A stretch of DNA of 64,000 bases from Amorphophallus konjac (GCA_022559845.1 CM040128.1:76013247-76077246); one strand, 5' to 3'. Shown: positions 12,825 to 25,436, numbered from the stretch's first letter. Translations and numbers: made by a program. Notes: generated from the sequence alone by a model not told the origin.

Positions 12825-12851
12825 ACGCGCATAGCGCGTTCATTTGACTAG
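12825..12851 (+). mobile_element. Helitron 3' terminus (hairpin plus CTAG)
   Basis: A perfect hairpin, ACGCGC-ATA-GCGCGT at 12825-12839, is followed after 8 nt by CTAG (12848-12851) and then T. Helitrons end in a short GC-rich hairpin about 10 nt before CTRR and insert between A and T. I did not find the TC-type 5' end; no Rep/helicase frame is visible, so the element would be non-autonomous. The call rests on the terminal signature alone. Confidence 0.65.
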
Positions 12852-13790
12852 TATTTTAATATTTGACACTATACTTTTCCCAACGTGTGCTACTTTATTT
12901 GGTTGAGTGCTTTATCCTTAATATTGTGTCATGACTTGTGCACCTTTCCCATGATGTTACAGATTGTCTTTGGAAAAATAAAGCTCTCAACAAATTATAA
13001 AAAGGAATAGTGGACCTTTTATGATTGCAGTGATCTGAGGTAATGTAATAAGGCATTCTTTTCTTCTCCAACAAAATGTTGCATTTGCAAAGTAGCATTT
13101 TCCCTCTTAACATCATGCAGTTCCTGTCAAAATAATACATACGAGTAATTAAATAGCACATTTATCCTCCCCTGACAACTTAATACCTTTGACAAATAAA
13201 CTAGGTACATAAATTCTAAATGGAATAAGTCTTTCACACTTAATAGCAGGCCAAGGTTCCATCACACAAAAGTAAACAGAGGGCTACATGTTTTACATAT
13301 TTCATACTGTCAATGCATCATCGATATATTGTCTTTAGGATTACATGTAAAAGAAGAAAAATGAAACCATTAACTTTCATTTTTTTAAAAGTCATTTACA
13401 TTAGTTCTCTTGTGGATGCTCAATAGGCTCATGACACTTTATGAGAACAATTAAACACTGCACTCTGTATGACAAAAAATACTTTCATGTTCTCTTTAAA
13501 TAATTTCTTTTATTTTTCTTCTCCTTCAAGCATATTGTAGAGAATAAAATATTTCTAACTTTATGAATTTGCTTAACCTAATCGCATTTTCATTTGGTTT
13601 TCATTTTTTCCTGTACTTGCTCGCCCTAATCACATCTGTGCCTAGTGATTGATTTGTTTTCATACAATTTACAATCACATTTATCATTCTGTCCTCAGTA
13701 AGGTATGTAGTTAAACTAAAACTTGTTAAAGAATCCCTTAGATTCATACTTTTTTGTTGATAATTTAGAATGTATATTATATAATTAACC
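12852..13790. other. AT-rich noncoding stretch, nothing recognised
   Basis: About 0.94 kb between the Helitron end and the inverted repeat before TNP2. Open frames are short and match nothing I know. Confidence 0.4.
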
Positions 13791-13830
13791 ATCACTACAC
13801 TAGCTTTTTTGTTACCTTTTTTGTAGTGAT
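13791..13830. repeat. Inverted repeat ATCACTACA ... TGTAGTGAT, possible CACTA end remnant
   Basis: Nine-base perfect arms enclose about 22 bp of T-rich sequence. CACTACA is the usual start of CACTA-element termini, and the TNP2 start codon is only about 50 bp downstream, so this may be a decayed left terminus. However, its sequence after CACTACA does not match the right-hand terminus at 33054. Confidence 0.35.
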
Positions 13831-13876
13831 CAAATTTATATCTTCACACCATTTGATAGCCAAATTTGTTGGAAAA

Positions 13877-16800
13877 ATGTTAGATAAGAGCTGGATTCAA
13901 GAATCAAGGTATTTATACATAATAAGGTATTATGGTTATTCTTTTCTATGATGGAAAAAATATGTAACTATGACTTATATATTTGATTCAATGTTATAGG
14001 GTGAGCAAGAGATATGCGGAAGGAGCATTTCAATTTTTAGATTTTGCATTGCAAAAAGCCTCTAGTGATGGGAAGATCATGTGTCCTTGCGTGAATTGTA
14101 ATAATTGCTTTAGGATGATCAGGCAAGAGGTCTTCGAGCATATAATTTGTCATGGTTTCAGTGCTAACTACACTCATTGGGTTTTTCATCGGAAGGTTCA
14201 CATGATGCTTCAGAAAATGTTGCATTCAATGACTCCGGTAATTCAAATCCTAATACTGAAATGCATGAAATGTTGAATGACACTTTTATCTTCGCAAATC
14301 TGAGTTCGTCTACATTTGGAGTATCAAATTCTCCACAAAGAATAGATGCTGAAGTTGAAAAGTTTTGTTAATTGATCAAAGATGCTGAGCAAGAATTATA
14401 CCTAGGATGTAAAAGATTTACCAAGCTATCCTTTCTTGTTAGGTTATATCATATCAAATGTCTCAATAGAAGAAGTGATAGTTCATTCACTATGATGTTA
14501 GAATTGTTGAAAGAAGTGTTGCCTGATGGAGAAACATTGCCAAGTTCTCTATATGAGATTAAAAAGATTATTAGGGATTTAGGACTTGATTATAAGAATA
14601 TTCATGCTTGCCCTAATGATTGTCAACTATATTGGAAGACAAAGGCTGATGATGAATCATGCAGTACTTGTGGTGCTTTAAGATAGATACAAGTTGAAAC
14701 AAATGGTGAAAATGAGGTGGAATCATCCAAGAAATAATCAAATATTGCAGCCAAAATATTACGTCATTTTCCCTTAATACTGAGACTTTAAAGACTATTT
14801 ATGTCATCAAAAACATCTCCTTCTATGAGATGGCATGATGAAGAGCGCACTAAAGATGGCATAGTGAGACATCCTGCTGATTATCCTGTTTAGAAGACTT
14901 TTGACTATCTTATCCTGATTTTTCTTCAGATAGTAGGAATGTGAGACTTGATTTATCAACTGATGATTTTAATCCATTTGGGATGATGAGTATCTCTCAT
15001 AGTACATGGCCAGTTATTCTAATGCCTTATAATCTACCACCATGGATGTGTATGAAACAACCTTATTTTATCATGTCTTTGCTTATTCCTGGCCCTTTGG
15101 CTCCTGGTAATGACATTGACGTATACCTTCAACCTTTGATAGAGGAGTTGAAGGAGTTGTGGGAAGTTGGGGTTGAAACATATATCGCATCGAGAAAAGA
15201 GATATTCAAAATGTGTGCTGCATTATTGTGGACAATCAATGATTTTCCTGCATATGCAAACTTACCTGGTTGGAGTACCAAGGGGACATATGCATGCCCT
15301 CATTGCAATAAGGACACATGGTCTCATTTCTTGACTTATGGTCGAAAGTTCTGTTATATGGGCCACCGCAGATTTTTAGATCATGATCATCGATTTAGAT
15401 CTGAGTGTAGATCATTTGATGGTAAGCAGGAGTATAGAAGTGCGCCTAAACCTTTATCTGGTTCTGATTGTTTGGCACAATTACATTCACTTTTACATTT
15501 GGGAAGACTTGTCAGAAAAAGAAGCATGGTAAAGATGTGGATCCATTTTATAATTGGAAAAAAATGAAGTATCTCTTTTGATTTGTCATATTGGGAGCAT
15601 AATTTATTACGTCACAATTTTGACGTGATGCATATTGAAAAGAATGTTTGTAAAAATTTGTTCAATACTATATTTAATGATAAAGATGGCTTGAAGGATA
15701 ACTCAAATGTTCGTTTAGATTTGTAGGCTCTTAACATAAAGCATACTCTTCACTTTGTATCAGATGGCCATAAAACTATAAAGCCTTTTGCATGTTTCAC
15801 ATTGAAAGATCAAGAAAAAAGACTTTTTTGTAGATTCTTAAAAAGAATAAAATTCCCATATGGTTATGCAACGAACATCTCAAGATGTGTGCGTGTAAAG
15901 TAATGCAAGATATTTAGATTCAAAAGTCATTATTTTCATATTATCATGCAACATATTCTTCCTCTGATAAGCACAAGGACTTTACCAAAAAATGTGAGCT
16001 CACTCTTAGTTGAACTAAGTAAGTTCTTTAGAGAACTATGGTTAAAAGTTCTTAACGTGCATGATCTTCAAAGGCTAGAAAGAAGAATTGCTCTTACACT
16101 TTGTCAGTTGGAGAGGATTTTTCCTCCATCTTTTTTTGATGTTATGATGCATTTAAGCATTCATCTAGCAAGTGAGGCAAGTATTGACGGGCATGTGCAT
16201 TATCGATGGATGTATCCTATAGAAAGGTTAGTTGAATATATAGTTACACATGCATTCTATTAATTATATATACTAGTATAATCATTTTATGTGTTTTTTT
16301 ATGGGTCTCTCTGCAAATTAAAGTCATATGTTCGTATCAGAAGTCATCCTGAAGGTTCAATTGCTGAAGGTTATATTGTGGAAGAATGTTTAACCTTTTA
16401 TTCAAGATATCTAAGTAGTGGGGAGACCAGATTTAATAGGCCAATCCGTTATGATGATGCCACACCTGAGACAAATATGCTTGAAAGTTCATCTTTCTTT
16501 AAACAAGGTCGTCCATTGGGATGTGTGAAGCTATTGTTCTAGATAAAATGGATCTAAAACAAGCACATAGATATGTGCTATTTAATTGTGAAGAAGTTAC
16601 AACATATCTTGTGTAAGTTTTTATTATTCCATTTATTCCTACATCATATATTTGTCCAAGTTCTACTTAATGCACTTGCTATGCAGGGAACATAAAAACA
16701 TCATAAAATGTCAACAACGGCATATACGTTCGAAAGAGTTAAAGCGCATTCACAATGAAAAGTTCTCTACATGATTTAAAGACCATGTAAGTGACCTTTG

Positions 16801-17689
16801 GAGTGCCGTTAAATAATTTATTGTAAACTATGTCATTGAGAGAGTAATGATTATATTTTTTTTCTTTTGTTGTAATAGGTTCAAAAGTTACGGAGTTCAA
16901 ATAATCAAAATGTCACTGAGTTAATTGCATGTTTGGCTCGTGGTCCAAGTGATATTGCTAGGAGATGCGATTGATACATAATAAATGGTTTTAGATTCCA
17001 TACGAAAATTCATGAGATGCATACGAAAATTGAAAACTATAAGGATGTTTTAACTGTAAAGACATCAAGCTTTTCAAGTGTCTCAGATAGAAACTCTATT
17101 ATGGGAGATGTAACATATTATGGTGTGCTGAAGAATATAATAGAACTCAACTTGATTTATTATATTATGGTGTGCTGAAGAATATAATAGAACTCAACTA
17201 TAATCAAGTTGGAAGGGTTGCATTATTCAAGTGTGATTGGGTTGATGTTTTAAATCCAGAAAGAGGATTGAAAAAAGATGAATTTGCCACACTCTTGTGA
17301 ACTTCAGAAGGCTTTACTATGGGGGTCAACAATTGTTAGATGAGCCCTTTGTTTTTACTAATCAAGTTCAGCAAGTGTTCTACATAGAAGACCCTCTTGA
17401 TGTGGATTGACATTTTGTTAGAAGAGTAGATCCTCGTGACTTCTTTGATATGGAAACTATGTCAATAGAAGATGGCCTTGGTAACAATATGCAAGAAAGC
17501 GTCAGATTCGATGTACAAGAAGCAAATGCAGACATAACTTCAGTACCTAATGAAACTAATGACTTTGATGGCTTTAGTTTGGTTAGGGCAGATATGGATG
17601 AAGAAATAGTTGACATGTTATTGACAAATGTACAAAATCAAGTGATAGGCGATGATGTTGAATTTGTGATTGATGAAGAGGATGACTAA
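13877..17689 (+). pseudogene. Decayed CACTA (En/Spm) TNP2-type transposase gene
   Basis: Exon 1 (13877-13908, MLDKSWIQES) splices at AAG|GTATTT to exon 2 at 14000, giving the transposase-associated domain with FLDFA and CPCVNC motifs. The TNP2 core follows (about 14372-15567): LSFLVRLYHIKCLN, PGNDIDVYLQPLIEELKELW, CPHCNKDT, APKPLSG. Further on are HNFDVMHIEKNVC (about 15610), the region known as DUF4218 (15946-16230, then 16311-16540 after a short intron; EGSIAEGYIVEECLTF), and a DUF4216-like tail (LFKCDWVDV, about 17220) ending in an acidic C-terminus at 17689. Transposases of this family are usually 800-1,200 residues, so nearly the whole gene is represented. It is dead: in-frame stops occur at about 14370, at a Trp codon near 14683, at 14893 and several times after 15567. 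A 46-bp direct duplication lies near 17118-17200. Confidence 0.85.
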
Positions 17690-17869
17690 TAAATACTATA
17701 ACTCTTTGTTTGATGTTTTCATTAGTGTTAATGTATGGGTCATTAAATTTTCAATTTCTATGTTTGCCTTCGTTTTATCTTTCTGTTCTTATTTATATTG
17801 TCATAGATAACACATTCTTTGTTTGCATTTAGTCTATAATGCATGACATGATTGGTAGGCTAAGATAGT

Positions 17870-20451
17870 ATGAAGCGCAACAAGCATACATCCTCAGATT
17901 CAACAAGGGTCCCAAGATCTAAGACTTACCTCTAACTTCCAATAGGAATCCTTCCCAATGACCTCTCAAGAGATGACATTCATCCTCAACAAGGAGGACA
18001 AGGAGGACAAGAAATACCTATGAGGCCAATGGTACGGGAAGATCCATTAAACCTTAGAAGAGATGCTATTGAGTCAAGCTCCTCACATCTTGGAGAGGAC
18101 TCCTCTACTGCGGAAAAAGAAAGTTGTATAAATAATGACTCTAATCTCATAAGTATTTAATGGTGTTAAAATTTATACTATTGGCATGCTAAATTCTCTT
18201 TCTTTTGATATCTTTATTAGGTGTCAAAAGTGATCACCGGACACATGGTCCAACACATTGCAAGGATATTTGGATCTTGAGTGAACGTGAAAAAATTTCT
18301 ATCAAGACTAATGAGTATGGGCAACCGATAAATGAGCATACCTCTAAATTGTCAAACTTTCTAGGCACACTTATAAGGTGACATGGTTTATTAAATGGCA
18401 CGGATTGGAGACATGTGGACAAGACAATTAAAGATGATATCTCAGAGGATGTTAAGGTAAGAAGAACTAATTGATATTTTTAATTTTCTTATTTTTTCAA
18501 TTCACATAGAAGGAAACATTATCATGTAGAGCCGCTTTGACTTTGATGGCGATTGTAAGGATTGGGTTTTAAAGTCAATTGCAAAGAAAAGAAGAAATTG
18601 GAAGATAACAATTAAGCCAAACTATTATAATCACTTTGAGAATGATGAGGATAGAGTGAGAGCTTGTCAAGATAGTAGGATTGATTTAGATCAATTAAAG
18701 GAAGCTCTTGATTTTTGGAATTCAGAGAAAGGATAGGTATCTCCTACAATGTTCTTCATAACTATAAGAGTTATTGCTAATCTATTCACTTTTCCAAATC
18801 AGGCCATCAGTGTAAAGAATAAGACAAATCGTGCACAACAAAAAATTTCGCACACCTCAGGTACCAGAAGTTTTGCTAGGGTAAGAGAGGCAGAGGTATG
18901 CACTTTATACTTGTGAATATTTATTACATTTTATCCATGAACCAAAATCATTTACTGAACTAAGCCAATAAATGATGCCAATGTGAATATGATTAGTGGC
19001 TACCAAACATATACCATTTAGTAATTGGTTTAGTGAAGATCTATTTTACTATTGATTTTTTTTATTAGAGAAAGAAGATGCCAAATGGTGAACATCCTCC
19101 TAGAGCTCATATATTCATGGTAACACATACACGTAAGAATGGGAATCCTGTGGACGAGGCATTTGCTGAAATAATTGTAAGTGTCTTTTTACATATTTCA
19201 TTTATTCTGATTTATTTAAGTTTGTGTTGCAACTAATTTATTATTTTAAATACTCATTTATTTTCTTTAATCTTATAAGTCATGTATCCAAGAATTATAC
19301 TCTGAACAACCCGAGAGATCTCAAATAATGGAGAAAGTCTCAATGAATGATGTATTTTCTCAAGTCATGGGAGAGGATGGACGTAGTTGCGTTAGGACAA
19401 TTGGGATGGGCCCTACACCATCAAAGGTGTTTGGTGATAAAATCAGTCATGTTACAACTAGAGAGAGAGTTTCTACTAATACAGATGAAGTACAGAAAAT
19501 GGGAGAAGAGATGAAAGTACTGCAAACTACAGTAGAGTCTCTTGGGCGTTGTTTGATGGGAGTACTACAAAATGGTGGAGAGAGTACAAGTAACATCAAT
19601 ATCAATGACATGCTAGGTGCTTTGAATTTTCCAATGACTAATATCCAGGTAATTTGAAAATATATTTTTGAATGTTTCATATTAATATGAACATATCTCA
19701 CTTCTTTTATGTTGATTTAATAGGATTTAAATGCCACCACAATTATGAATGATATTCGATCCCCACATGAGCGTTCATCCTCTCAAGTAGGCAACATAGA
19801 ACAAAATCAAGAGGTAAAATATATATCTATAGAAGATTGCTTACTTGTATTATAGTTGCCAACATTCTCAATAATTTGAAATAAGAATTCTTGGACAAAT
19901 GTTTATTAACATTATTTAATATAAATTTCAGAGACCCTCTTTGGCAATAAGTAGAGGAAGGGGTCCTCAAGCATGTAATCAGAATATAAGTTAACAATAG
20001 TTTAGATGATTGCTTTATTACATTTCTAATTTTTGAATTTTTATACTTGAAATCTATTCATTTCATTTTATTAACTAAGATTCTTTTATAGAATGTTGAA
20101 GATGTCTTTTTAAAGAGTTGGACTGAACTAGATATTGTGGTAGCTTCTGGGATCGTTGTTAGTAGAGATTTAGAAAAGAAAGTTGGAGGAGTGGAACTAG
20201 GAGATTTTTTTTGTGAAGTGTCTATTGAAATACCTATACAACCATCAGCACCACTTATTCGACCATACAATGATGTCAGAACAATTAGAGATGCCACCGG
20301 TAAAATAATAGCATGGCTAAGTACACATGTAATGAATTTTATCTCTTTTACATTTCTACTTTAATTTCAGGAATGAAGTTAAACTCTTTTAATTTGAGTT
20401 ATTACTTTTTATATGTCATTATCTTTGCAGGTTGAAAGGAAAAGAATTTGA
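17870..20451 (+). pseudogene. Decayed second CACTA gene (Transposase_24/TNPA-like)
   Basis: A new ATG at 17870 (MKRNKHTSSDS) lies 181 bp after the TNP2 stop. Exon-like blocks follow: KTRGPTHCKDIWILSE-like sequence near 18240, a DWVLKSIAKKRRNWK block near 18545, GEHPPRAHIFMVTHTRKNGNPVDE near 19085 (split here as PPRAHIFMVTHTRKNG), ELYSEQPERSQ near 19290, MGPTPSKVFG near 19410 and a final IAWLSTH / VERKRI block closing with TGA at 20451. The order RGPT..C.D.W, R.NW, T.K.G.PV matches the second, DNA-binding gene of plant CACTA elements. Several stops and at least one lost splice junction make a working product unlikely. The position directly behind TNP2 on the same strand is the normal arrangement. 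Confidence 0.75.
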
Positions 20452-21089
20452 AGATGATGATAATTTGAGTTATTACTTTTTATTCGTTGGTGTTCAATTC
20501 TTTCTGTCATTTTCAGCATAATGTATTCACCCTGAGAACTATGTGGCATCTATTTGTTGGAACAAATATTGGCACAATTTGTTGTCAATCAATGTATATG
20601 GAGTCCAGATGGATCTATGATTATAACTACAGTCTTGAAATTCTATGATTATAACTAACCTCCTAGTTCACTTTTCTTCTTTTACGGATCTTAATGCAGA
20701 GTAAAGTCTAGGAACATGGAGGAAGTGATGGTGGTTCCTTTTTTTTGGTTCCTATTTGATTTCTGTTCCTATTTTTTGGTCTCAAAGTTGGTACCTATAT
20801 GTTTTGTGGTTTGACAATTCATGGGTGAAGGACATTTCGACGGAAGCCTCTCATTTCTATAGCTTGTGGTTTGGGAGTGTGGTGCTCTTAGCTTTGTTTG
20901 GCGTTGGATATGAAAGTGTCCAAATAAATGTGTACATGATATAAACTTAGACTGAGAATTGATTATTTATCACTTGATGATTATACATTTGTCCTACCAG
21001 AGGATGTTTCAGTTCATGCTTGTCATTGATTTGACATATGTTTGTCGTTATTACCTTGTCCCTTATTACCTGATGATTGTCGCCACTCA
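20452..21089. other. CACTA-internal noncoding sequence
   Basis: No recognisable domain or repeat; short open frames only. Probably trailing sequence of the second transposase gene. Confidence 0.4.
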
Positions 21090-21097
21090 TGTGCAGG

Positions 21098-21635
21098 TAG
21101 GGCTGTCAATGGGCTTGGCAGGCCCGACAGACCCGCGGGCCTGGCCCGATTTCGGGTCGGGCCGCAAGGTCTTTTTCGGCACGCTGGCTTTTAGTCGGGC
21201 CTAAAAGCCCGGCCCGACTAGACTCGCGGGCCGGGCTCGGGCTTTGAGTTCGGCCCACGGGCCGGCCCAGCCCGATCCCTTTTTTTATTCTCACTTCAAA
21301 TTTTAAAAACTATTTAGTCAAACTTACGTTATTTTACTTAATTAAAAATTTTAAATATCTCTTTTCACACAGATTATGTAATTAATATCAAAACTTTAAT
21401 TTATTTAGTGAGATTATAAGTTTTATAGTATTAAATCTATTAATTTTTATTATTTTATTTAAGTAGTCGGGCCGGGCCGGGCCGAGCCTTAGTCGGGCTT
21501 TGAATTTTTTACATAATGTCAGGCCCGGCCCGACATAGGTCGGGCCCGGGCCGGGGTCGGGTCTTACTCTTGATAAGTCGGGCCCGGGCCGGGCCGACCT
21601 AAGCCCGGCCCGGGCCCGGCCCATTGACAGCCCTA
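21098..21635. mobile_element. Non-autonomous hAT element, 538 bp, very GC-rich ends
   Basis: Termini TAGGGCTGTCAATGGGC and its exact inverse complement bound the element. Both sides carry the 8-bp duplication TGTGCAGG (21090-21097 and 21636-21643). An 8-bp duplication plus TAGGG-type ends fits hAT. The outer ~170 bp on each side are dominated by CGGGCC and GGCCCG words and can pair with each other; the centre is AT-rich. No coding sequence. Confidence 0.93.
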
Positions 21636-22548
21636 TGTGCAGGTGTAGATTTTGGTAAGAAGCAAGGTGTGCATAGGAGATCCATCCCATGTGGGCATAC
21701 ACTTTAAATCAGTATAGCTGTATACAGGTAAATCTGAACATGGTTTTGTGATAAACCTGGTGTCACGCCCCAAATTTTTTTTGGATCAGAATCCGTGAGT
21801 TTCTGAGCACTTCTATGGGTCTCGGATCGTGTTTTGTGATTTACTCGAGTTTTTTCCTGTCGAGCCTTTGGAATCTTGTACATGGTGAACTGTCGTGATT
21901 CGGGCTCCAGGACATTGCGGGTGCATTGTGCATTTTTCGAGGATAGTGGGAATGATTTTTCCATAATTTTGTATTTTCTGGATTTTTAAAATCTTGGATT
22001 TTCCTATTTAAATCCCCACCCCCTCTCTTTCTCTCATTCTCTCTTTCTCACTCTCTCTCTTCTCTTTCTCTCCCCCTCTTCTCCGGGCGGCCGACGGAGG
22101 TGGAGGCGGGTGAGGTGGAGACAGTGTGAGGGCGAGGAGCACGAGGATAGGGCGAGGATCGAGGCGTGGCGGCGTGGCATTCATCGTTCGCGAGTTCGGG
22201 GTGCCGGCGAGGGTTCGAAAGTCGATTTCGCAATGAAACGACGTCCACGGTGCGCGTAATCTTCGGTGGAAGTAGAGGGATGGTTCCCTAACCCCTGTAG
22301 TTTATTTTCCCGCGTTTTGGTAGCCCGAGGTGAGCCGAGAGGGTTTATTTCACGCCGGGGGTTCAAAAGCATGATTTTAGGGTGAGCGACGGATTCTCTG
22401 ATTGTTTCGTGTTTTCGGGGTTTAAATGGCGCCTCTTGGTGGTCCAGAGGCCGGGGAATGGTTTCCCCATGTTTTCCCCATCACCCGGGGGGTGATTGGG
22501 GCGTGGAATCAGACCCCTAGGTGGGGTTCCGAGGGTTTTCTGTCGTAA

Positions 22549-22820
22549 TCGGTCGACCGACTCGGGCAGTTCGGTCGACCGATTAGGCTTTGCCATGGAA
22601 CTGGGCATCCTGCCCAGTTCGGTAGACCGACCAGTCAGGGCCGGTCGACCGACCAGGGCAGAGCCCAACCCTGCTGTGGGTCGGTCGACCACCCAATCTG
22701 GGCCAATCGATCGACCCATGTTGGTCGACCAACCCCAGGGGTTTGGTCGACCGAAATGTAAGAACTTGGCCCGTTTTTGCCCCCAGTCGACCCAGTTGTG
22801 ACCCATTGGTCGACCAAGGG
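22549..22820. repeat. Cluster of GGTCGACC palindromes inside the solo LTR
   Basis: Seven exact copies of GGTCGACC, plus near copies such as GGTAGACC, lie within about 270 bp just downstream of the LTR leader. Each is a perfect 8-bp palindrome usually followed by GA or AA. Long frames on both strands here are repeat artefacts. Confidence 0.85.
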
Positions 22821-24526
22821 CCCTGTGGATGTCCCGAACACCCAGTGAGTACCGTGACCATATTTTTGGGGTGTTCGAAGGTGTCGTATCACCTCGATTA
22901 GAATGCCCATATGTTTTTAGGGTCCGAGTGACCTCGTGTGTTTGGGGCTTCTGTGTATTCGCTTGATCGAGTCACCGCCTATCAGTATGAGTGCGGAGGG
23001 CTATCCCCGCACGCCGTTAGCTTTCCCAGAACGTGGTTTCCATGTGGGCCATGTGTATGGCCTATGACCAAGCATCTTGTGACCCAGCCTAGGGCTGGGG
23101 GCTTCCTTGGCTTCCCTTTAGAAAGGGATTAAGCTCGGCAGATATGCACCACCTTAAAAGCTATATTGGACCGTGGTTTCTGACCCTAGGGGTAGGACAG
23201 ATTGACGGTGTGGAGCCGTCCTGTATGACGGTCTTGAGTCAAGTCTTGTGACTTAAGGACCATTGGGTTAGTAGGTCTAGTGGACCATCCAGAGTCCGGT
23301 GGCCCCGAGCCACCTGCTACTCCCTGTTACTCGCAATGGGTGTGTGCGTGGTCTTCTGTGTTTCCTCTCTACGGAGAGTGTTCACGTTTAGTGACTTGTC
23401 CCACTAATCGTAGCCCAACGACACGCGTGTGTTGGCCCACCTGGGAGTGGTGGCGAGGTTACCCGAGAGAGATGGTTTTTAGGTTGGTTACCATGGGGCC
23501 CCTCGCCTTTGCAGCATGAGTTTGGGCTAGGGGGAAAACCAGCTAGAGGATCCGACTTAGAGCGGATAGTATGTGTGTGCACACGTGGTTGGGGGCGTCG
23601 GACCCGCGCTGACGAGCCCAACCCTAATTAGTCCTTCTTTCGTGGTTATTGGTACGGTGTTTCAATTTTGCCTGGGGCGAGGGAGACACCTGAGGCGCGA
23701 ACTAAGACGTCAGTGGATGCATCCGGCCTTGCTTCTGGTGGGCAGTACTCCCATCACGTGATGAGACTCTCGTGACTTGAGTTTCCATTTCCCATCTGCG
23801 AGACATGATTTTATGTGTAGTTTTCGGGCGTTTCCCGATGCAGAGGTCTAGGGTTTCCGGTAAGCGTCACCAAGGGTTTTCCCTAAACGGTATAGGGTTC
23901 ACGATAATGAGGTCGTGACCGTGTTCCCAGATCGCGTGGTCTTGGGCTAGGCCTTAGTCAGCGAGGATAGGCCTCCACGATAGCGTTGTCGTGATGTTTC
24001 TTATGGCACCATAGCCAGGGTTTTACCATTAGTCTGGTGGTCCCCCGACTGTGAGATCGGGATGTGTTTCCGGTACAGTAGGAGTAACTGTAGAGCCGTG
24101 GTTTTACCGACCACCGTGTTCGTTGTTCCTACTGTTGTTGCCGCTTTATTTAGCGCTGCTTGCTACTGCCACTGTTTTATGGTTGGGGTTCCCCGGGACC
24201 CCTACTGAGCCTGTGAGATGAGGCTTATCCCCTGCTTTTCAGGTGTAGCGGTTCCTCCTCAAGGTTCGGAGGTGTAGCGCGGAGGTTCGTAGCTGCTAGC
24301 TCGCCGAGCTGAGTATTCACTCAGCATTAGCGTACATTTCCTTTCCTATAGATTGTACTTTATTTAGACTGGACTCTATAGTTAGTTTATTTAGTTGTTA
24401 TTATTATTATTGTTTCTGCTTTATTTCATATTTCCTTGTACCTTCACACACACCTTTTAGCCCTTCCGAGCCCTCCGGCTCGTGGGCGACGGGCCAAGAG
24501 TCGAATGGTATCGGGTTATTCCCAAT

Positions 24527-25092
24527 TAGGGATGTCAAAAATACCCGCAAACCCGATTACCCGCATTACCCGACCCGTGATGGGTCAGGTAATACCCGAA
24601 TAAACGGATATGGATTCGGGTTCGGATATGTTTAAAATGCATGTTTCATATTCGGATAGGGTATGGATTTAGTGCACCCAAACCCGTACCTGATTCGAAC
24701 CCGCTCTTAATAACTTATTGTGCATGTTAGGCCTATGATTTTGACATGAACCCAATCCGTTGCCCGTCTTATTGAGTTTGTGAGTTTAGACTTCTTGCTA
24801 AAATTATAAGGACGTTTTTATATAACATAAAAATTAATTTAGAAAGGAAAGAATTGACCGGATTTTTTTTCTAATTCTCATAAATCTCACATTTCTTTGG
24901 ATGTGAATGTGGACTCATGCTTTATTGATGGATACGGATATCTGCGGATATATCCATACCCGTGACGGATATACCCGTATCCATACCCGCGAAAATAATA
25001 GGGTACTATCCGAGTATGGTATTAGTAAAATTTTCACGGATAGGATATGGTATTGATCTACCCGAACCGAACTCGATCCATTGACATCCCTA
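24527..25092. mobile_element. Non-autonomous hAT element, 566 bp, nested in the solo LTR
   Basis: Termini TAGGGATGTCAA and TTGACATCCCTA are inverse complements. The flanks are the 8-bp duplication TTCCCAAT (24519-24526 and 25093-25100). Subterminal ACCCG words recur in opposite orientations at the two ends. The ends resemble the element at 21098 (TAGGGCTGTCAA), so the two may share a transposase source. No coding sequence. Confidence 0.93.
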
Positions 25093-25130
25093 TTCCCAAT
25101 ATCCGGATCTTGGGTCGTGACACCTGGGAA

Positions 25131-25436
25131 CTTGAATATTTTGATTATTGCCTCTGCTGTGGCAGTCACTTTGCAGGACCTGTATATGAAATGAAGGATT
25201 ATCTAGAATCGATAGAATAGAAGGTGATATGGAATCCTAAGGAAGGATCATTGCCATCACCTTTTGTTGCTACATTGCGTGCTCTGGCTCAAGCTGCAAT
25301 ATGTATGGGGTTATGTCTATATCTAGTGTCATTTATCCACTTTCTTGTTTCAGTGACATTGTATACTAGGAATGGGGATTCTCGTAGAGGCTTCACTAGC
25401 AATATATGTCTGGTTTCACTGCTTGTTGGAAATATT
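25131..25436 (+). pseudogene. Fragment of a plant MBOAT lysophospholipid acyltransferase (LPLAT/LPCAT)
   Basis: Translation gives EYFDYCLCCGSHFAGPVYEM followed by KDYLES, then an in-frame TAG, then a PSPFVATLRALAQAAICMG stretch. Later, in another frame, come EWGFS and QYMSGFTACWKY, interrupted by further stops. The order EYF.YC.CCGSHFAGPVYEMKDYLE, ATLRA..QAAICM, EWGF, QYM.GFTA.WKY is that of plant lysophosphatidylcholine acyltransferases, multi-pass ER enzymes that re-acylate lysophospholipids in membrane lipid remodelling. Only about 100 of some 450-460 residues are here and the catalytic His region is absent. The solo LTR ends 9 bp upstream. It is a dead gene fragment, probably captured by the surrounding CACTA element. 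Confidence 0.8.

Larger units (their letters stand above)
21761..25122 (+). repeat. Solo LTR (3,362 bp including a nested hAT element)
   Basis: The segment starts TGTCACG and ends CGTGACA, a 7-bp terminal inverted pair, and is flanked by the 5-bp duplication CCTGG (21756-21760 and 25123-25127). Removing the nested 566-bp hAT element and its duplication leaves a 2,788-bp LTR. A TATA-like TATTTAAATC at about 22002 is followed by a long CT microsatellite and a GC-rich leader, as expected for the U3/R junction. No internal region or second LTR is present, so the element was reduced by LTR-LTR recombination. It splits or abuts an acyltransferase pseudogene. Confidence 0.9.

Noticed and set aside
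22363..22910. Long frames on both strands near the GGTCGACC cluster
   Set aside because: Palindromic repeats keep both strands open; location inside a solo LTR leader argues against a gene.
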